From positions 17,463 to 81,462 of the forward strand of contig CASZWJ010000007.1 in assembly GCA_949493535.1 (NCBI GenBank): a stretch of DNA of 64,000 nt. Direction: 5' to 3'. The notes beneath the pieces are model-generated. The model was not told the DNA's origin. It saw only the letters and a list, made by a program, of their open reading frames with translations, and searched no databases. Below are positions 46,153 through 56,347 of the stretch, piece by piece. This DNA comes from an uncultured Alphaproteobacteria bacterium (GTDB taxonomy: Bacteria; Pseudomonadota; Alphaproteobacteria; RF32; CAG-239). The first letter of the stretch is position 1; each line of letters opens with the position of its first letter. Position numbers and translations under genes: made by a program.

Positions 46153-47271
46153 TCAATAGACCTGTGTATATTCGCCGTTATTAAAACGATAAATGCTGTA
46201 ATTCAACGGATTTTTTGCATTTCCGTTGGCAAAAGAAACATCCCCCCAGGCCGTTTCAAAAACCGTTTCGGGAATCAGCATTTTCATCTTATCAAAATTA
46301 TAAGAATTCGCCATAGCAACTAAATCAGCCCAAAGCTTGACGGCCGAATAGCTGTAAACGCTCAACCCGCGCGGCTCAACGCCGAGCAAGCGCATTTTGA
46401 CCAGCGTTTCGGTAAATTCGGTATTCTCTTTTAGCGTCGGCAAAGATAACAAATAAACACCCTCGGCATATTTGCCCATATCTTCAAGAAAACGCCCCTG
46501 AACCTGATATCGGTTTAAAAATACCGGCAGGTTCTTATCTTCGCGGCGCAAAGCTTTTGCCAATTTGACAGATTCCTTGCCGCTGCCGAGAACAACGACA
46601 ACCCCGCTTTTGTCTTCAATAATATCCTCAGCCATCTGTTCATAATCTTTTTTGTAATTGGCAAAATTAAAACTTTTAAAATCAGCGGCTTTGCCTGCTT
46701 TATTAAACTCTTCCTGCAATTCGGCCGCCACTCCGACAGCCTCTTTGCTGCCGCTGTTATAAGCCAGCGCCAAACGCTGGTTGTCAAAATTTTTAAGATA
46801 GTATTTGAACAAATCCAAACTCTGCTGCTCTGAATAACCGACAAGCTTAATCAGGCTGTCATAACTGACACTCGCTTCGCTTTTGCTTACCGAAGTGGGA
46901 ATAATCTGCAAAATCTTTGCTTTGGCATAAGTTTTGGCAACTTCGCCCAATGCATTCGGGCAAAAAGGCCCAATGACCAGATTCATCTTATTTTTTTTCG
47001 AAGAATTAACCGCAATCATCTGGGCGGAAGACACGGCCAGATAATCATTGCATTGGTCGTCAATAACCACCAGATTGACTTTTTCGCCTTTTAATCCGCC
47101 ATGGCTGTTAATCTCATCAACGGCAATCCGCGCGCCGCTCACCAGTTCTCGCCCGAGAATCTCATAGTCTCCGGCCAAAGGCGCAACAACAGCTATATTT
47201 ATGTCAGCCGAAACCTCTGCCGGCCAAAACATGAACGCCGACAAAAAAAATGTGGTTAAAAATCTTCGCAT
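46153..47271 (-). CDS. Periplasmic binding protein, branched-chain amino acid type (Peripla_BP_6-like)
   Basis: 372 aa with a signal peptide (1-22, ending VSA). The mature protein begins INIAVVAPLAGDYEILGRELVSGARIAVDEIN, as in LivK-type class I binding proteins, and GPFCPNALGEVAKTYA fits the ligand cleft. No permease or ATPase genes are adjacent, so it may be an orphan, or a LpoA/YraM-like envelope factor rather than a transporter subunit. Ligand unknown. Confidence 0.82.
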   Translation of the reverse strand: MRRFLTTFFLSAFMFWPAEVSADINIAVVAPLAGDYEILGRELVSGARIAVDEINSHGGLKGEKVNLVVIDDQCNDYLAVSSAQMIAVNSSKKNKMNLVIGPFCPNALGEVAKTYAKAKILQIIPTSVSKSEASVSYDSLIKLVGYSEQQSLDLFKYYLKNFDNQRLALAYNSGSKEAVGVAAELQEEFNKAGKAADFKSFNFANYKKDYEQMAEDIIEDKSGVVVVLGSGKESVKLAKALRREDKNLPVFLNRYQVQGRFLEDMGKYAEGVYLLSLPTLKENTEFTETLVKMRLLGVEPRGLSVYSYSAVKLWADLVAMANSYNFDKMKMLIPETVFETAWGDVSFANGNAKNPLNYSIYRFNNGEYTQVY

Positions 47272-47341
47272 AAAATTCTGTATTACTGTTAAAATTCAAT
47301 CCCGCATATTATAAGCATTTTCAAATTTTGCAAGTTTTTTA

Positions 47342-48286
47342 TTAACAGATTTCCCGCAAATCATCCGTTGGAACGATTTCGGCCAAAACATCGCCTTCCC
47401 ACACAATATGGCTGGCGGAAACAGTTAAAACCACACCGTCACAAGGCGCCTTGACTTCAACAACTTCTGCCAAATCAGCCGAATCATACACATATCCGAT
47501 TGTTTCGCCGGCAGAAACTCTGCTTTGGGGCATTGATTCCGGTTTAAATAAACCGCCGGCAGCAGAAAAGGCTTTTTGCCTTTTTTCAAAAGCATATACT
47601 TTCCCTGCCCTCTCAGGCACAACCTCTGCCATACCTAAAATGCCGAGCAACGACTGAAGCGCCTTCTCGACAACTTCCGCATTTTCCGCCTCATAGCTGT
47701 CATGACTGCCGCATTCCAAAGTTATATTGGCAACGCCGGCACGGTCGAGAGCCGCGTTAAAAGTGCCGTGAAGCGCAGCAATGGCCGCATCGTCAGAATA
47801 CTGGTTGTAGGGTAGCCCGCAGGCTTTCACCACCGGTTCATACGCTTTTTGGGTATAAATGGCAAAGGGTTTGCTGCGTTTGGAAGTGTGCAAATCGACA
47901 ACAAAATCGGCAGAAGCAGACAATTCCATAAGCTTTGCGCATAATCTCGCCGTTACGTCTCCTGTCGCGCTCCCCGAAAAACAGCGGTTAAAATCTTTGC
48001 CGTCAAGCAAGCTGAACTTGCCGGAAGTTGAACCGTAAACACGCTGCATCCAAGCCAAAGGATTGGCATAAGGCACAATATGAACTTCGCCGCAACGCAG
48101 ATTCTCAAGCAAAAAACGATGCAACCGATACAAAACCCATTGCGATGTTTCGCCGCCGTGCAATCCTGATTGGATGTAAATGGCTTTTCCGGTCTTTTCA
48201 GCCTTATAAACGAACTCCCGCAGCACAACATTCAAACCGCCGCCGGCTGTCAAAACCGCATGTTCTTTTTTAGAGTATTCCGCCAT
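47342..48286 (-). CDS. Succinylglutamate desuccinylase/aspartoacylase family protein
   Basis: 314 aa, M14-like zinc amidohydrolase. The zinc ligands appear as His43 and Glu46 in SGLHGGETSQW and His132 in VVDLHTSKRSKP; a catalytic Glu may be Glu191 in NITLECGSHD. The C-terminal ~60 residues form a lipoyl-like β-domain seen in the AstE/AspA group. It should remove an acyl group from an amino-acid amide. Start ATG 48286 overlaps the end of the ATP-grasp gene by 17 nt, so the two act together. Confidence 0.88.
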   Translation of the reverse strand: MAEYSKKEHAVLTAGGGLNVVLREFVYKAEKTGKAIYIQSGLHGGETSQWVLYRLHRFLLENLRCGEVHIVPYANPLAWMQRVYGSTSGKFSLLDGKDFNRCFSGSATGDVTARLCAKLMELSASADFVVDLHTSKRSKPFAIYTQKAYEPVVKACGLPYNQYSDDAAIAALHGTFNAALDRAGVANITLECGSHDSYEAENAEVVEKALQSLLGILGMAEVVPERAGKVYAFEKRQKAFSAAGGLFKPESMPQSRVSAGETIGYVYDSADLAEVVEVKAPCDGVVLTVSASHIVWEGDVLAEIVPTDDLREIC

Positions 48287-49961
48287 TTTGGTTGTCCTTT
48301 GTCATCACAAACTGTTTGTTGTAATCCTTGCCAAATAAAGAACTATACAAACTATTGATAATTGGCAACCATTTTTTGTTCAAAACAACCTTGCCGTTAC
48401 TGATGTTGAAAGGAGAAGAACCGTTTTTTGCCTTCCCTACAATTCTCAAAACCTGCGCGCCGGAAGGAACTTTTTGGCCTTTTTTCAAGCTGATTCCGGC
48501 CAAGCCGGCATAAATCCGGTTCCGAGACAAATCAATATTGGCAGCGCTTTCATAATTTTTGGAGAAATCCCATTGCCAACTGCCGTCCGCCTGCTTGTCC
48601 AGAGCATAAATTCCGGGCTTCAAATCAATAACAGAAACCGCATTGCCGCTCTGTTTGCCCATCATCTTGATATAAAAGCTGCCGTCGCTTTGCAAAGACT
48701 GACGATACAATGCATCAGAATGCTCTTTCACCTGTTGAAACAGATTTTGCACTTCCGGACGGCTGCAATCGGCATAGCTGGCAATAAAAGCCAAACGGTG
48801 AATACCGACCAGTCCTGAATTTTCGGCATCGAGGCTCAATTGCTCGGTCGGCCCCTGCTGACGGTCATTCACTTCATTAATCCAGATATGATTGTCTTTA
48901 TCTATAATCAAATCAGCCCCGCACAAACCGACTTTGCCGCATTTTGCCATAAGCCCGCCGAGTTTCTGCGCAATTTCGCCGACCTTGTCATTAATTTCGG
49001 ACGGAAACTCATATCCCAAAGAATTGCCGACACCGTTGGATTTGCTTCTGGTCAAATGCGGATCGCCAATGGCTTTTAAAGAAGCCCTCGCGGCTAAAAC
49101 AACGGTTTTGCTTTCATCTATGCCGAGCTTTCGGCCTTTTTCAAGCAAAGAATAAATCGTATTAGGATCAAAAGCGTCATCCCGACCTGACAACATGCCT
49201 TTAACCATACCCGTTTTGCCTTTTTCGGCAATCGTATTGCCCACAAACATAGACATATTGCTGCAAAAACCGTCAATAAACCTGGCAACTTTAACACTGC
49301 CTTTCTGATTGACCAGATTTTGGGCAAATTCATCAAAAGACGTTGCCACGCAGGTACCTTTGCCGCCGCCGCTTTCAAAATTTTCCGCGCCGCAGGACTG
49401 AATAACCACCTTGCCCGTCTGCCCCTGATATTTGGCATAAAGCTTGTCCATGTCTTCCATGCTGAGGTTTTTCACTTCTACGACTTCAGAAGGAATAAAA
49501 CAGTCTTGCAAACCGGCCTCGGCCAAAATCTTTTGCAAATTGGTTTTCTCCTCAAAAAACAAACGCAGATTTTGCTCATTGGAAGCGGCGATTTGCGCGC
49601 CTTTCAGTTTCATATTGTTTGACCAATATTTTCCGACCGGAGCTTCTACAAACAACGCAACCTTTTTCCCACGGACCAATTCCGACGGCAAGGCCATGAC
49701 AATTTTGTGGATTTCTTCAGGCGTTTCGCTGATTCCGGTCGTATCAAAACCGGGGCTGTATTGAGTAATCCCGTCAAAAAGCTGCTGTCCGGGAGCACCG
49801 CCGGCTATAACTGCTTTGCCGCCTTTGGCGACAATTTCCTCTAATATGCCGCCACGCTGAGGATAAAACGCCGGCATCACAAACAAAACATCATCATCAA
49901 CCGATTTTGCAACCACTTGCTCAAAAATATCCTGAGCTTCAGAATTTAACTTGGAAAACAT
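48270..49961 (-). CDS. ATP-grasp domain protein
   Basis: 563 aa. An N-terminal Rossmann-like region (~20-130) precedes an ATP-grasp fold: KVVIQSCGAENFESGGGKGTCV (~185-206) is the nucleotide-binding loop and ADLIIDKDNHIWINEVNDRQQGP (~349-371) carries the Mg-binding Glu/Asn residues. The C-terminal ~130 residues form an extra domain. ATP-grasp enzymes join a carboxylate to an amine, so the product could be an amide substrate for the overlapping aspartoacylase-like gene, or a resistance/storage peptide. Substrate unknown. Weak ribosome binding site. Confidence 0.8.
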   Translation of the reverse strand: MFSKLNSEAQDIFEQVVAKSVDDDVLFVMPAFYPQRGGILEEIVAKGGKAVIAGGAPGQQLFDGITQYSPGFDTTGISETPEEIHKIVMALPSELVRGKKVALFVEAPVGKYWSNNMKLKGAQIAASNEQNLRLFFEEKTNLQKILAEAGLQDCFIPSEVVEVKNLSMEDMDKLYAKYQGQTGKVVIQSCGAENFESGGGKGTCVATSFDEFAQNLVNQKGSVKVARFIDGFCSNMSMFVGNTIAEKGKTGMVKGMLSGRDDAFDPNTIYSLLEKGRKLGIDESKTVVLAARASLKAIGDPHLTRSKSNGVGNSLGYEFPSEINDKVGEIAQKLGGLMAKCGKVGLCGADLIIDKDNHIWINEVNDRQQGPTEQLSLDAENSGLVGIHRLAFIASYADCSRPEVQNLFQQVKEHSDALYRQSLQSDGSFYIKMMGKQSGNAVSVIDLKPGIYALDKQADGSWQWDFSKNYESAANIDLSRNRIYAGLAGISLKKGQKVPSGAQVLRIVGKAKNGSSPFNISNGKVVLNKKWLPIINSLYSSLFGKDYNKQFVMTKDNQNGGIL

Positions 49962-50275
49962 TTTTTAATGCTCTTTCTCGAAAAAAAATCAAACAAATTC
50001 CCGCCCAAAGGCGAAAAAAAAACAAATTAGAAAAATTTAAAAAGAAAATACCAGCCCCTTAGGAGCGTCGAAAAGAACGTCTGATTAAATCAGAATATGT
50101 AAAACTTTTTTTCATCATGCCGAACTAAATAACATGCAACATTTACCCTGTCAACCGTTTTGTCTAAAAAAAGACAAATTATTTTCAGCCAAAAAAAAAT
50201 TCTTTTTTGTTGCTTTCCGCATTTTTAATGATTATATTACGACAGAACAAAACCAAAACAAAAGAGCAAAGCGGC
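49962..50275. other. Divergent intergenic region upstream of uvrA
   Basis: AT-rich, no gene seen. It must hold the promoters of the ATP-grasp gene (minus) and uvrA (plus). Dyads visible are CTGATT/AATCAG (50091-50103) and TTTGTCT/AGACAAA (50159-50178). I found no clear alphaproteobacterial LexA box (GTTC-N7-GTTC or GAAC-N7-GAAC type). Confidence 0.4.
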
Positions 50276-53089
50276 ATGGCAAACGAATACATTGAAATCA
50301 AAGGCGGACGGGAGCATAACCTCAAAAATATAGATGTTGAAATTCCCAAAAATAAACTGACCGTAATTACCGGCCTGTCCGGTTCGGGCAAATCCTCTCT
50401 GGCCTTTGACACCATATATGCCGAAGGGCAGCGCCGCTATGTTGAAAGCCTGTCTTCCTATGCCCGCCAGTTTCTGGACTTAATGAAAAAGCCCGATGTC
50501 GATTCAATCGAAGGGCTGTCTCCGGCTATTTCAATCGAACAGAAAACAACCTCGCACAACCCGCGCTCAACCGTCGGAACCGTTACCGAAATTTATGACT
50601 ATATGCGCCTGCTGTGGGCGCGTGCCGGAACCCCTTACTCACCGGTAACCGGACTGCCGATTGAATCGCAGACCGTTTCGCAAATGGTTGATAAAATCCT
50701 CGAGTTTCCTCTGTCTTCAAAATTATTGCTGCTCGCTCCTCTTGCCCGCGGCAAAAAAGGCGAATTCAAAAAAGAAATTGAAACCCTGCAAAAACAGGGG
50801 TACCAGCGCCTTAAAATCGACGGGCAGATTTACGATATTGAAGAAGTTCCGGCTTTGAACAAAAACCAAAAACACGATATTGAAGTTGTGGTTGACCGTC
50901 TGGTTGTCAAACCGGAAATTTCCGAACGCTTGGCGCAATCAATCGAAACAGCCTTAAAAATAAGCGACGGCTTGGTGTACGTTGAAAACACGGCGGATAA
51001 TACCAAAACCGTTTTCTCTTCTAAATTCGCCTGCCCCGTTTCCGGCTTCACGATTGAAGAAATCGAACCGCGCCTGTTCTCGTTCAACAACCCATATGGC
51101 GCCTGCCCGCATTGTGACGGTATCGGAGCCAAACTCTATATGGATCCGGATTTGATTGTTCCAAATCCTCATCTGTCACTTTCACAAGGGGCTATAGCGC
51201 CTTGGAACAGCTCAAAGTCAGCCTTTTATACGCAAACGCTTAATTCTCTGGCAGAGTTTCTGAATATATCCGCCCATACTCCGTGGAAAGACTTGCCCGA
51301 ACACGCGAAAAATATCATTTTATACGGCTCCGGAAATGTCTGTGTGCCGATGGTTTATTCCCGTTTCATGAGCGATAAGCCTTTTGAAGGCGTTATCCCG
51401 AATATGGAACGCCGTTTCTTGGAAACGGATTCAAGCTGGGTTCGCGAAGAATTTTCCAAATACCAATCCGCGGCGCCTTGTGAATTTTGCGGCGGCAAAC
51501 GGTTAAAACCCGAAGCATTGGCTGTTAAAATCGGCGGACTGGACATTATGGACGCTTCCGAAATGTCTATCAAAAAAGCGTTAACATGGTTTGGCGGCAT
51601 TGAAGCGACATTAACGCCGAAAAAACAGGAAATCGCCCATAAAATTTTAAAAGAAATCGTCGAACGCTTAAGCTTCTTAAATAACGTCGGACTTGATTAT
51701 TTGTCCTTGAGCCGCCAGTCGGGAACCCTTTCCGGCGGCGAAGCCCAGCGTATCCGCCTCGCCTCGCAAATAGGCTCGGGCTTAACCGGCGTTTTATATG
51801 TTTTGGACGAACCGTCAATCGGCCTGCACCAGCGCGACAACGACCGCCTGCTTGCCACGCTCACCCGCCTGCGCGACATCGGCAATACCGTTATTGTCGT
51901 CGAGCATGATGAAGACGCCATCCGAGCCGCCGATTATTTGATAGACATGGGTCCCGGTGCCGGACAATGCGGCGGCGAAATCACCGCTGAAGGAACCGTC
52001 AAAGAAGTTTTGAAAAATCCCAAAAGCCTGACGGCTCAATATCTGAACGGGCAAAAAGAAATTTCCGTGCCGCTCAAACGCCGCAAAGGAAACGGCAAAT
52101 TCATCGGCCTGAAAGGCGCCAAAACCAATAACCTGAAAAATGTAGATCTGAAAATTCCTTTGGGAACGCTGACCTGCATCACCGGTGTTTCGGGCGGCGG
52201 CAAATCTTCGCTCATTCTGGAAACTCTGTGCAAGGCGCTGAATAAAGAGCTTTACGACAGCAGAGAACCCGCCGGCAAATACGAAAAGCTTATCGGCGTT
52301 GAAAATATTGATAAGATTATAGACATTGACCAATCGCCGATCGGACGCACTCCAAGGTCAAATCCGGCAACCTATACCGGACTTTTTACCAATATCCGCG
52401 ATTGGTTTGCCAATCTGCCGGAATCAAAGGCCCGCGGCTATACGGCCGGACGTTTCTCTTTTAACGTTGCCGGCGGCCGCTGCGAAGCCTGCAAGGGTGA
52501 CGGCGTTACCAAAATTGAAATGCACTTTCTGCCCGACGTTTATGTTGAATGCGACGTCTGCAAAGGCAAACGTTTTAACAGGGAAACGCTTGAAGTCTGC
52601 TATAAAGGCAAATCAATCGCAGATGTTTTGAATATGACCGTTGACGAAGCTTATTGCTTCTTTGAAAATATCCCCTCAATCAAAAACCGGCTTGAATTAC
52701 TCAGAAAAGTCGGCTTGGGCTACATTCATCTCGGGCAGCAGGCAACCACCCTCTCCGGCGGCGAAGCCCAGCGTATCAAACTTTCCAAAGAACTGTCAAA
52801 AAGAGCTACCGGCAAAACGCTGTATATTTTGGACGAACCGACGACCGGACTGCATTTTGAAGACATCAACCGCTTATTAAAAGTTCTGCATACTCTGGTA
52901 GACCAAGGAAATTCCGTTATCGTAATTGAACATAATCTGGATGTGATAAAAACTGCCGACTACATTGTCGATATGGGCCCCGAAGGCGGCGACGGCGGCG
53001 GACAAATCGTTGCCCAAGGCACGCCGGAAGAAGTTGCAAAATCTGAAAAAAGTTACACGGCTAAGTATCTGAGAGACAAATTAAAATAA
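50276..53089 (+). CDS. uvrA: Excinuclease ABC subunit A
   Basis: 937 aa. Damage-recognition ATPase of nucleotide excision repair. Two ABC modules are seen, with Walker A motifs GLSGSGKSS (~33-41) and GVSGGGKSS and two LSGGEAQRI signatures. The C-terminal zinc module is CEACKGDG…CDVCKGKRF. In the first zinc module the usual CxxC reads CPVS, losing one Cys, while its partner GACPHC is kept; I recall this CPVSGF form in alphaproteobacteria. ATG 50276 ([18 protein letters not shown]) matches the family start. Confidence 0.97.
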   Translation: MANEYIEIKGGREHNLKNIDVEIPKNKLTVITGLSGSGKSSLAFDTIYAEGQRRYVESLSSYARQFLDLMKKPDVDSIEGLSPAISIEQKTTSHNPRSTVGTVTEIYDYMRLLWARAGTPYSPVTGLPIESQTVSQMVDKILEFPLSSKLLLLAPLARGKKGEFKKEIETLQKQGYQRLKIDGQIYDIEEVPALNKNQKHDIEVVVDRLVVKPEISERLAQSIETALKISDGLVYVENTADNTKTVFSSKFACPVSGFTIEEIEPRLFSFNNPYGACPHCDGIGAKLYMDPDLIVPNPHLSLSQGAIAPWNSSKSAFYTQTLNSLAEFLNISAHTPWKDLPEHAKNIILYGSGNVCVPMVYSRFMSDKPFEGVIPNMERRFLETDSSWVREEFSKYQSAAPCEFCGGKRLKPEALAVKIGGLDIMDASEMSIKKALTWFGGIEATLTPKKQEIAHKILKEIVERLSFLNNVGLDYLSLSRQSGTLSGGEAQRIRLASQIGSGLTGVLYVLDEPSIGLHQRDNDRLLATLTRLRDIGNTVIVVEHDEDAIRAADYLIDMGPGAGQCGGEITAEGTVKEVLKNPKSLTAQYLNGQKEISVPLKRRKGNGKFIGLKGAKTNNLKNVDLKIPLGTLTCITGVSGGGKSSLILETLCKALNKELYDSREPAGKYEKLIGVENIDKIIDIDQSPIGRTPRSNPATYTGLFTNIRDWFANLPESKARGYTAGRFSFNVAGGRCEACKGDGVTKIEMHFLPDVYVECDVCKGKRFNRETLEVCYKGKSIADVLNMTVDEAYCFFENIPSIKNRLELLRKVGLGYIHLGQQATTLSGGEAQRIKLSKELSKRATGKTLYILDEPTTGLHFEDINRLLKVLHTLVDQGNSVIVIEHNLDVIKTADYIVDMGPEGGDGGGQIVAQGTPEEVAKSEKSYTAKYLRDKLK

Positions 53090-53275
53090 AATCGGCATCT
53101 ATCCCAAAAACAATCCGACAGAAATTTTGTTTCGGCGGCATAATGCAATGTAACTGCCTAACAAAAGCTTTATGACATCTTTTTAAGCAAAAGATCTGAC
53201 TGCTTCTGCCTAATTCAAATACTAAAGAAAGAACAAAGTACTGGAAGATTTTAAATTTTTAAGCAAAGAGAAGCC

Positions 53276-53377
53276 TCAAACCAACCCGTTTCCACTCAAA
53301 TAGCCATACATCTCCCGAACCATAATTTTATGACCTGCAGCATTCGGATGTGTCGCGTCTTTATAAAGTTTTTCCAA
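53276..53377 (-). pseudogene. Remnant of an SGNH/GDSL hydrolase C-terminus
   Basis: On the minus strand a 33-residue reading frame ends at TGA 53276 and contains DATHPNAAGHKIM, the block V motif (D-x-x-H-P-N-x-x-G-H) with the catalytic Asp and His of SGNH esterases, followed by EMYGYL as in the family's last helix. No upstream part with the catalytic Ser is present; the frame runs back into the terminator of the neighbouring gene. I read this as the tail of a deleted gene. Confidence 0.65.
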
Positions 53378-53386
53378 ACACAAAAA

Positions 53387-53405
53387 ACACCCTCTTTGAA
53401 GGCGT
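53387..53405 (-). terminator. Terminator of the 53529 gene
   Basis: ACACCCTC/GAAGGCGT pair (two G·T) around TTT; a T-run follows on the minus strand. Confidence 0.6.
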
Positions 53406-53528
53406 CTAAACAGAATCGGCAATACATTTGTCTGGGATAATTCCAGCTAAACATTGTCTTGCCGTTAGAATTTGTTTTTTTATGAGCGGAGAAACGGCTG
53501 TGTCATAGTTTTGTCAGCTGAGGCAAGA

Positions 53529-54584
53529 TCAATGATCCCAATAGTAATCCATAGCCGTTTTATACAAATCAGCCGCTTTGGGTTTTCTTCTATACCCCGG
53601 ATGCAGATGATTATATTTGCGTTGAGCCTCCAACCCCATTTGATACAATCGTTCACGCTGCCCGCTGAAAAAATTACCCCGTCCCAAATCTTTGCGCAGC
53701 CCCCTGATATCAGCCAAACTATAATCATATTCTTCCACAATATAACGCAACATGGCTGTCATCGTATTATGCAAATTCGCATCAAATTTTCCTTTTTGCT
53801 CTGCCTGAAGGCTATATTCGGCATATTTTTTCAACACATTTCTGACCGCTTTCCGGTCAATCTGGGGTTTATGCTCTTTCTCAACCTCATCTCCAAACAA
53901 GCTTTTAACTTCAGCTTGCTTCCGGCGCTGCTCAGCCAGACGCTCCATCAGCTCTTTCAAAGGCATCAGCGAAACCAGCTGATTGGGAAACTTTCCCGAC
54001 ATTTTGAATAAAATATCGGCATAATCATCAATCAGTTTATAGCTTATTCGCGGACAATTTTGGGCATAACGGCATAAAAAAGGATAAAGTCTTTTAGCGG
54101 CAAGCTGATAGTTATCATCTTTTTTATAATTCTTGGCAAGCAAAGCCTTAACCCGATGAAAAACTCTGCAACTTTGCTCTGCCGCAGCGGGCGTATCGGG
54201 GTGATAATTTGACAATTGATAAAAAAACTGCGGCGAAAAGCGGGCATAATTTTTCATTGTCAGAATATAATTCAGATAATTAAGCTTGTCTTTGTCAGTC
54301 AAATCCAAAATATTGGCATTAAAATTCTGCAAAGTAATGGCTTCTTGCTGAAACGGCGTTGAATAATAATTTTTCAACAGCCATAAAAGATTGCCGTGCG
54401 CTTTTTGCTTTTCTTCACGGAACGAAAAGGGCTGCCGCAAATAAGCATCAACTTTTTCGCGCAGACGAAACACCTCTTTTCCGGTATATAACCGAAAATC
54501 AGGATATCTTGAAAAGAAATCAAGTTTAGCCTTAATTTCCGCCAAGCTTATTGGTTTTTGATTTGCCAAATCGCCGCTCCGCAT
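53529..54584 (-). CDS. Unknown helical protein, 351 aa
   Basis: No family is recognised. The sequence is basic, rich in Tyr, Leu and Lys, and helical throughout, resembling helical-repeat proteins in texture but without a repeat I can define. No signal peptide and no catalytic motif. ATG 54584 has no clear Shine-Dalgarno. The gene stands alone, with a terminator on either side. Confidence 0.7.
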   Translation of the reverse strand: MRSGDLANQKPISLAEIKAKLDFFSRYPDFRLYTGKEVFRLREKVDAYLRQPFSFREEKQKAHGNLLWLLKNYYSTPFQQEAITLQNFNANILDLTDKDKLNYLNYILTMKNYARFSPQFFYQLSNYHPDTPAAAEQSCRVFHRVKALLAKNYKKDDNYQLAAKRLYPFLCRYAQNCPRISYKLIDDYADILFKMSGKFPNQLVSLMPLKELMERLAEQRRKQAEVKSLFGDEVEKEHKPQIDRKAVRNVLKKYAEYSLQAEQKGKFDANLHNTMTAMLRYIVEEYDYSLADIRGLRKDLGRGNFFSGQRERLYQMGLEAQRKYNHLHPGYRRKPKAADLYKTAMDYYWDH

Positions 54585-54634
54585 TTCGTCTATTTTTTTG
54601 TCATTATATCTGATTTTATATATTTTGCAATAAA

Positions 54635-54672
54635 AAAAGCATTCTCTTATCGCTGATTGGGAGAATGCTTTT
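54635..54672 (-). terminator. Terminator of the fadL-like gene
   Basis: AAAAGCATTCTC/GAGAATGCTTTT 12-bp stem; T-run follows on the minus strand. Repeat copy D lies between it and the fadL stop codon. Confidence 0.85.
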
Positions 54673-54725
54673 CACAAAATAATTTGAATTTCCAGACGAT
54701 GATAAAAGTTTGATATGCGAGGCAG

Positions 54726-54807
54726 ATAATAAGAAATAAGGAAGTCGGTGAACGGAGTGTACAAAAAGGTACATGACCGAACCGACTATCCGCAATTTCT
54801 GTATTAG
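54726..54807 (+). repeat. Palindromic repeat element, family 1, copy D
   Basis: Same framework as copies A and B (ATAATAAG, TAAGGA, GGAGTGTACAAA, GTACAT, ACCGAA, TATCCGCA, GTATTAG) but with different stems: outer AGAAAT/ATTTCT (54732-54737, 54795-54800) and inner AGTCGGT/ACCGACT (54743-54749, 54781-54787). It lies 19 nt after the stop of the fadL-like gene, inside its 3' untranslated region. Confidence 0.85.
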
Positions 54808-54826
54808 ATGTCCGCAGAGCAAACTT

Positions 54827-56071
54827 TTAAAAGCTATAGTTCATGGATAGCCCCAACATATGTATATCATTCTTATACAAAGCTTTCAACGGGCCGCGCA
54901 TATTATCTCCGGTATGGTCACCGCGAAGGGTTACCCTGCCGTCTTTCGCTCTGATGTAAGTATAACCGAGATTCCATGTCAGATTTTCATTCTGAGTATA
55001 TTGGACACCGCCGGAATACCACTGGCGACCGGCATCGGGAATGCGCGGCGTACGATATTCTTCGCTGACGGCACCTTCGTCATAAGCCACACCGGCACGG
55101 AACTTCCACTGGTCATTATATTTATAACTGATACCGGCAGCCCAGAAAGACGTATCTTTCCAACGTTCTTCCGTCACATTATTCAGTCCGTTGCTGCCGA
55201 TAATACGCAATTCATCAAATGAAGACCAGAAAGTCCGGCCGTATTCGCCCATAATTGACCATTGGTCATTCAAATCGTGATAGATACCCATGGAGAAATT
55301 GGCCGGTGTCGTCAATCTGGCACCGATATCCTGATTTAACAGCGGATTTAAGGCAAATTCAATATCGCCTTTGAGTTTGTGTTTAACCTCGCTGCGATAA
55401 CCGACACCGATGCGGGTAGCGTCTGTAAATTCATACATACCGCCGACCTGATAGCCGATATCAAAAGTGTCGCCCTCTAAAATAGCCCGATCATCAACAC
55501 TGGATACTCCCGTCACAGCCGAATTGCGCAAACGGGCTTTTATATATTGCATTTGGAAACCGGCGCCGAGCGATAATTTATCCGTTGCTTTATAAGCAGC
55601 CATCGGCGTCAGGGTAACGGTTGTCACTTTTGACAAAGTGCCATGATAACGGCCGGCCCAATCATCATCATACTTGGTAATCATGCCGAAAGGCACGTTC
55701 AGAGATGCGCCAACCGTCCATTTATCGTCAATTTGGTGAGAAACATACATATGCGGTGCAACAGCGGCGTGAACGATATTGTCATTATAACGGTCATTGT
55801 CCGGACCGGCAGGCGTTACGGCTGTAGACTCCTTGGCTTTCGAACGCGGAGCAATATAAGTTCCGCCCAATATAAATTTTGTTCCTTTATGGCGGGTTAA
55901 ACCTGCGGCATTAAAATAAGAATAAGAAATATCTTCTGCTCCTGCCGTTGCCCCGGCAAAAGAGTTGCCTTGAGCTGAAACAGATTGTTCTTTCAAGTTA
56001 AAACCTGCAGCATTGGCCTGAGAAACCATCATAATGGTTCCGAGAGCCGTCAAAGTTAAAAGTTTTTTCAT
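54827..56071 (-). CDS. FadL/OmpP1-family outer-membrane fatty-acid transporter
   Basis: 414 aa. Signal peptide 1-21 (ending ANA), then the FadL N-terminal hatch AGFNLKEQSVSAQGNSFAGATAGAEDISYSYFNAA with the conserved N-P/N-A type turn. A 14-strand barrel pattern ends in aromatic MNYSF. Family members carry long-chain fatty acids or other hydrophobic molecules across the outer membrane. It is divergent from the aas-like gene, which supports a fatty-acid role. Confidence 0.92.
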   Translation of the reverse strand: MKKLLTLTALGTIMMVSQANAAGFNLKEQSVSAQGNSFAGATAGAEDISYSYFNAAGLTRHKGTKFILGGTYIAPRSKAKESTAVTPAGPDNDRYNDNIVHAAVAPHMYVSHQIDDKWTVGASLNVPFGMITKYDDDWAGRYHGTLSKVTTVTLTPMAAYKATDKLSLGAGFQMQYIKARLRNSAVTGVSSVDDRAILEGDTFDIGYQVGGMYEFTDATRIGVGYRSEVKHKLKGDIEFALNPLLNQDIGARLTTPANFSMGIYHDLNDQWSIMGEYGRTFWSSFDELRIIGSNGLNNVTEERWKDTSFWAAGISYKYNDQWKFRAGVAYDEGAVSEEYRTPRIPDAGRQWYSGGVQYTQNENLTWNLGYTYIRAKDGRVTLRGDHTGDNMRGPLKALYKNDIHMLGLSMNYSF

Positions 56072-56347
56072 ATAAATTACTTCTGATTGTTAATCCAAAA
56101 TGACAATCCGCAAATGCAAAATACCCAACACAGGCAGAAAAAATGTCATAAAATTAGTAGTATAACAATAGCGGATAAAAGCAAACATTTATTTATCCAC
56201 CTCTGGAAATCTCAACGAATCTCAAGTAAAAACAATAAGATATTTGTTTACCAAACCAGCTTCGCCATCTACACAACATTTTATTCTTTACTTTTTGTTA
56301 AGATTTTGGGAGACTTAACATTATTTGAACAATCCGGAGACTTTATT

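Noticed and set aside
53472..54011. 179-codon plus-strand frame
   Set aside because: It lies antisense to the 53529-54584 gene, lacks a ribosome binding site and has no protein-like pattern.
56087..56347. N-terminal extension of the Aas-like protein
   Set aside because: The extra ~87 residues have intergenic character; the TTG at 56348 with GGAG gives the family length. This start is not certain.
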